Assembly: GCF_023614235.1 (NCBI RefSeq)
Contig: NZ_CP094264.1
Coordinates: 3,782,001-3,846,000, forward strand
Direction of reading: 5' to 3'
Source of the DNA: Streptomyces sp. MRC013
Lineage (GTDB): Bacteria; Actinomycetota; Actinomycetes; Streptomycetales; Streptomycetaceae
Length of the DNA: 64,000 nucleotides
Below are positions 57,941 to 64,000 of the stretch, in pieces. The notes under the pieces are model-generated. The model did not search any database, was not told the origin of the DNA, and saw nothing but the letters and a program-made list of their open reading frames with translations. Numbering within the stretch: position 1 is the first letter of the stretch; the number at the start of each line of letters is the position of its first letter. A program made the position numbers and the translations under genes.

Positions 57941-57961
57941 TTCTGGAAACGATTGTCAACA
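57941..57961. promoter_or_regulatory. Zur box 2, upstream of znuA
   Basis: The core TGGAAACGATTGTCA keeps the palindromic TG-N-AAA … ATT-N-TCA half-sites of the Zur box. It is 22 bp, about two helical turns, from box 1, suggesting cooperative binding on one face of the DNA. Confidence 0.7.
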
Positions 57962-58065
57962 AAGCGACCAAGTGGCCGCCGCCACCCATCGATTTGATCC
58001 CGGGGGCGCGCCCGCCGCTAATCTGAGGCATTCGCCGTTCGTCACCGTCGTATGAAGAGAGCACC

Positions 58066-59448
<1,383 letters not shown>

Positions 59449-59461
59449 CGCACCCCGGCAC

Positions 59462-59513
59462 GGCGGCGCGAGGCCCCCGGTCCCCTCGAAGGGGCCGGGG
59501 GCCTCGCGCCGCC
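59462..59513 (+). terminator. Terminator of glyS
   Basis: A very long near-perfect hairpin: outer GGCGGCGCGAGGCCCCCGG pairs with its complement, and inner CCCCT/AGGGG closes a CGA loop, starting 13 nt after the stop. Confidence 0.92.
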
Positions 59514-59672
59514 CGCGCTCCGGGGATGTCCGGATGCCCCTGCGCGCCCCGCCCGGTACGGGCGCCCCCGTGTTCCCCTTCCCCCCGATCCACGAGTGAG
59601 AGCGCGCCGGGCCTCGACGCCCGCGGCGCCCCGGCAGACGTCCGGATGACTTCGCACCCCGGGGAGAGCCCC

Positions 59673-59852
59673 GTGGCCAGGAGCCGCGGCAACCTGCTCG
59701 GCGTGGGCGGGCAGCGCGGGAAGCTGCGCCGCCTGGAGCGGCAGGGTTCCGCGTCCCGCGGCGCCGGGCCGGCGGCGGACGCCGCCGACGCCAGGCAGGA
59801 GCTCCTGCGCAGGATGCGCGAGCGCACCCGCGCACAGGAGCAGGAGGGCTGA
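59673..59852 (+). CDS. DUF6243 family small protein
   Basis: 59 residues: MARSRGNLLGVGGQRGKLRRLER, then an Ala-rich linker and a charged helix LLRRMRERTRAQEQEG. The GVGGQR-K-L-R-ER pattern matches the small streptomycete DUF6243 family. GTG at 59673 follows GGGGAG with a 6-nt gap. It is basic and probably partly unstructured. The function is unknown. Confidence 0.65.
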   Translation: MARSRGNLLGVGGQRGKLRRLERQGSASRGAGPAADAADARQELLRRMRERTRAQEQEG

Positions 59853-59929
59853 CCCCTCCGCGCCCCCCGGGCCCGGCCGCCTTCCCGGTGGCCGGGCCCG
59901 CGCCCGCCCGGCGACCGCGCGCGGTACGG

Positions 59930-59935
59930 GACAAT
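59930..59935 (+). promoter_or_regulatory. Leaderless-type −10 element of dus
   Basis: GACAAT lies 7 nt before the dus ATG, in the same 18-mer found before recO. Confidence 0.55.
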
Positions 59936-59942
59936 GGGGCGC

Positions 59943-61079
59943 ATGACCGCGTTCAGCCCCCTCTCCATCGGCCCGCACACCGTGCAGCCGCCGGTGGTGC
60001 TCGCCCCGATGGCCGGTATCACCAACGCACCGTTCCGCACGCTCTGCCGCGAGTTCTCCGGTGGCCGGGGCCTGTTCGTGAGCGAGATGATCACCACGCG
60101 GGCGCTGGTCGAGCGCAACGAGAAGACCATGCAGCTCGTCCACTTCGACGCCTCCGAGACGCCGCGCTCGATCCAGCTGTACGGAGTGGACCCCGTCACG
60201 GTCGGCAAGGCCGTCCGCATGATCGTGGACGAGGACCTCGCGGACCACGTCGACCTGAACTTCGGCTGCCCCGTCCCCAAGGTCACCCGCAAGGGCGGCG
60301 GTTCGGCGCTGCCCTTCAAGCGGCCGCTGCTGCGGGCGATCCTTCACGAGGCGGTGGCCAACGCCGGGGACCTGCCGGTCACCATGAAGATGCGCAAGGG
60401 CATCGACGACGACCACGTCACCTACCTCGACGCGGGCCGCATCGCCGTTGAGGAGGGCGTCACCGCGATCGCCCTGCACGGCCGCACCGCCGCCCAGCAC
60501 TACGGCGGCACCGCCGACTGGGACGCGATCGCCCGGCTGAAGGAGCACGTCCCGGAGATACCGGTGCTCGGCAACGGCGACATCTGGTCCGCGGACGACG
60601 CGCTGCGGATGATGCGCGAGACCGGCTGCGACGGGGTCGTCGTGGGCCGCGGCTGCCTGGGGCGCCCGTGGCTGTTCGGGGACCTCGTGGCCGCGTTCGA
60701 GGGCACGGGCGGGGCGGCGGCGCCCACGCTGCGCGAGGTCGCGGACGTCATGGTGCGCCACGCCCGGCTGCTGGGGGAGTGGATCGGGGACGAGGCGCGG
60801 GGTGTCGTCGACTTCCGCAAGCACGTCGCCTGGTACCTGAAGGGCTTCGCCGTCGGGTCCGACATGCGCAGGCGGCTGGCGGTCACGTCCTCCCTGGAGG
60901 AGCTGCGCGCTCAGCTGAGCGCGCTCGACCTGGACCAGCCGTGGCCGGCGGGCGCCGACGGGCCGCGGGGCCGGACGTCCGGCAACAACCGGGTCGTCCT
61001 GCCCGACGGCTGGTTGAAGGACCCGTACGACTGCGCCCCGGTGGGCGCCGACGCGGAGCTGGACACGTCGGGCGGCTGA
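59943..61079 (+). CDS. dusB: tRNA dihydrouridine synthase (DusB family)
   Basis: Reduces uridines in the tRNA D-loop using FMN and NADPH. 378 residues: VVLAPMAGITNAPFRTLCREF, SIQLYGVDP, the active-site region HVDLNFGCPVPKVTRKGGG with the catalytic Cys, VTMKMRKGI, ALHGRTAAQHYGG and the FMN phosphate site VLGNGDIW … VVVGRGCLGRPWLF, then the C-terminal helical RNA-binding domain. The ATG at 59943 is leaderless by the upstream −10. Confidence 0.94.
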   Translation: MTAFSPLSIGPHTVQPPVVLAPMAGITNAPFRTLCREFSGGRGLFVSEMITTRALVERNEKTMQLVHFDASETPRSIQLYGVDPVTVGKAVRMIVDEDLADHVDLNFGCPVPKVTRKGGGSALPFKRPLLRAILHEAVANAGDLPVTMKMRKGIDDDHVTYLDAGRIAVEEGVTAIALHGRTAAQHYGGTADWDAIARLKEHVPEIPVLGNGDIWSADDALRMMRETGCDGVVVGRGCLGRPWLFGDLVAAFEGTGGAAAPTLREVADVMVRHARLLGEWIGDEARGVVDFRKHVAWYLKGFAVGSDMRRRLAVTSSLEELRAQLSALDLDQPWPAGADGPRGRTSGNNRVVLPDGWLKDPYDCAPVGADAELDTSGG

Positions 61080-61160
61080 GCCGCGGGTGGACCCCAGTCG
61101 TCCGGATCATGGATTCGAGGGGCGGGGAGTAGCGTGATTCTCGCCACCCCTGATCGCCGG

Positions 61161-61276
61161 CATGCTCAGATGAGCATGTGTCGAGTGGCTGCACTTCTCA
61201 AAGGGTGGCACTGAGTGCCACCTTTTCTGCCTTCATGCAGTGAAGTCAGATGTGAGTGGCGGATGCTCAGATGAGC
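61161..61276. promoter_or_regulatory. Repeated palindrome ATGCTCAGATGAGC in the dusB–ppdK gap
   Basis: The 14-mer ATGCTCAGATGAGC occurs twice (61162–61175 and 61263–61276), each an inverted repeat GCTCA-ga-TGAGC; the first extends to an 8-bp perfect arm (CATGCTCA / TGAGCATG, 61161–61178). The copies lie 101 bp apart on both sides of the dusB terminator in a 400-bp gap with no supported gene. They look like paired operators for a dimeric regulator, perhaps of ppdK. Confidence 0.65.
61201..61226 (+). terminator. Terminator of dusB
   Basis: GGTGGCA and TGCCACC pair around CTGAG and are followed by TTTT, with AA before the stem. Confidence 0.8.
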
Positions 61277-61479
61277 GCTTCTTGGGTAGTCTTCGACCAT
61301 GCCGCTTCAAGGGGTGAAGTGTTTGGGTCCTGGAGGGCAATCATCACGTAACTTTCGATCTGCTGGCGGACGGGTGGTTAAGGCCGTACGACGGGTAGGC
61401 GTACCTCCCCAGACACCTTCGATCTGGGTATGTTCCTCGCCGTCAGGGCAGTCACGTCGTCCTCGAGGAGTCGAGACCC

Positions 61480-64000
<2,521 letters not shown>

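Overview
The window is a chromosomal core segment of a high-GC actinomycete, almost certainly a Streptomyces. The evidence is very high third-position GC, GTG starts, the gene order proB–proA–nadD–LCP–rsfS–leuS–comEA/EC–holA–rpsT–lepA–hemW–hrcA–dnaJ–phoH–ybeY–era–leuA–recO–uppS–zur–glyS–dus–ppdK, and many leaderless-type promoters. No prophage, integrase, transposase, CRISPR array or biosynthetic cluster was seen. About 60 protein genes, two identical tRNA-Ala(GGC) genes, two leucine-rich leader peptides and a series of hairpin terminators are supported.

Layout. 0–3.7 kb: the end of a wall-polymer locus (a cytidylyltransferase–SDR fusion, then a CDP-glycerol-type polymer transferase). 3.9–9.2 kb: proline synthesis (proB, proA) with Streptomyces-type hypotheticals, including two related membrane proteins. 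9.4–14.6 kb: M48 peptidase, nadD, a divergent LytR-CpsA-Psr protein, rsfS and a histidine phosphatase whose only full-length start is CTG. 14.6–20 kb: two tRNA-Ala genes around zinc-ribbon proteins and a GT87 mannosyltransferase, then leuS behind a leader-peptide attenuator. 20–28.5 kb: DegV, comEA/comEC, PPOX protein, holA, a 640-bp repeat-bearing intergenic region and rpsT. 28.7–38 kb: lepA, acyl-CoA ligase, hemW, DUF3097, an MBL protein, and CIRCE-controlled hrcA–dnaJ. 38–47 kb: nitronate monooxygenase, rsmE, HIT, RNase Z-like, phoH, ybeY, a CNNM/CBS protein, a lipoprotein, a degenerate deaminase-fold protein and era. 47–53 kb: protealysin-like M4 protease with its emfourin inhibitor, leuA behind a leucine leader, a TerB protein and a ferredoxin-NADP reductase. 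53–64 kb: recO, uppS, the znuACB–zur operon with two Zur boxes, glyS, dus and the first part of ppdK.

Genes that work together: znuACB–zur is an autoregulated zinc-uptake operon. hrcA–dnaJ is a heat-shock operon. phoH–ybeY–CNNM–deaminase-like–era is the conserved RNA and ribosome maturation run of actinobacteria. leuS and leuA both seem to sense leucine through short Leu-rich leader ORFs. Three apparent reading-frame breaks (comEA N-terminus, comEC, lepA) lie between 22 and 29.1 kb. Two involve conserved genes and look like single-base sequence errors, but this cannot be settled from the sequence alone. I did not find a convincing wholly new system. The best leads are regulatory elements of unknown owner, the CTG-started gene, the divergent LCP protein and the paired membrane proteins.
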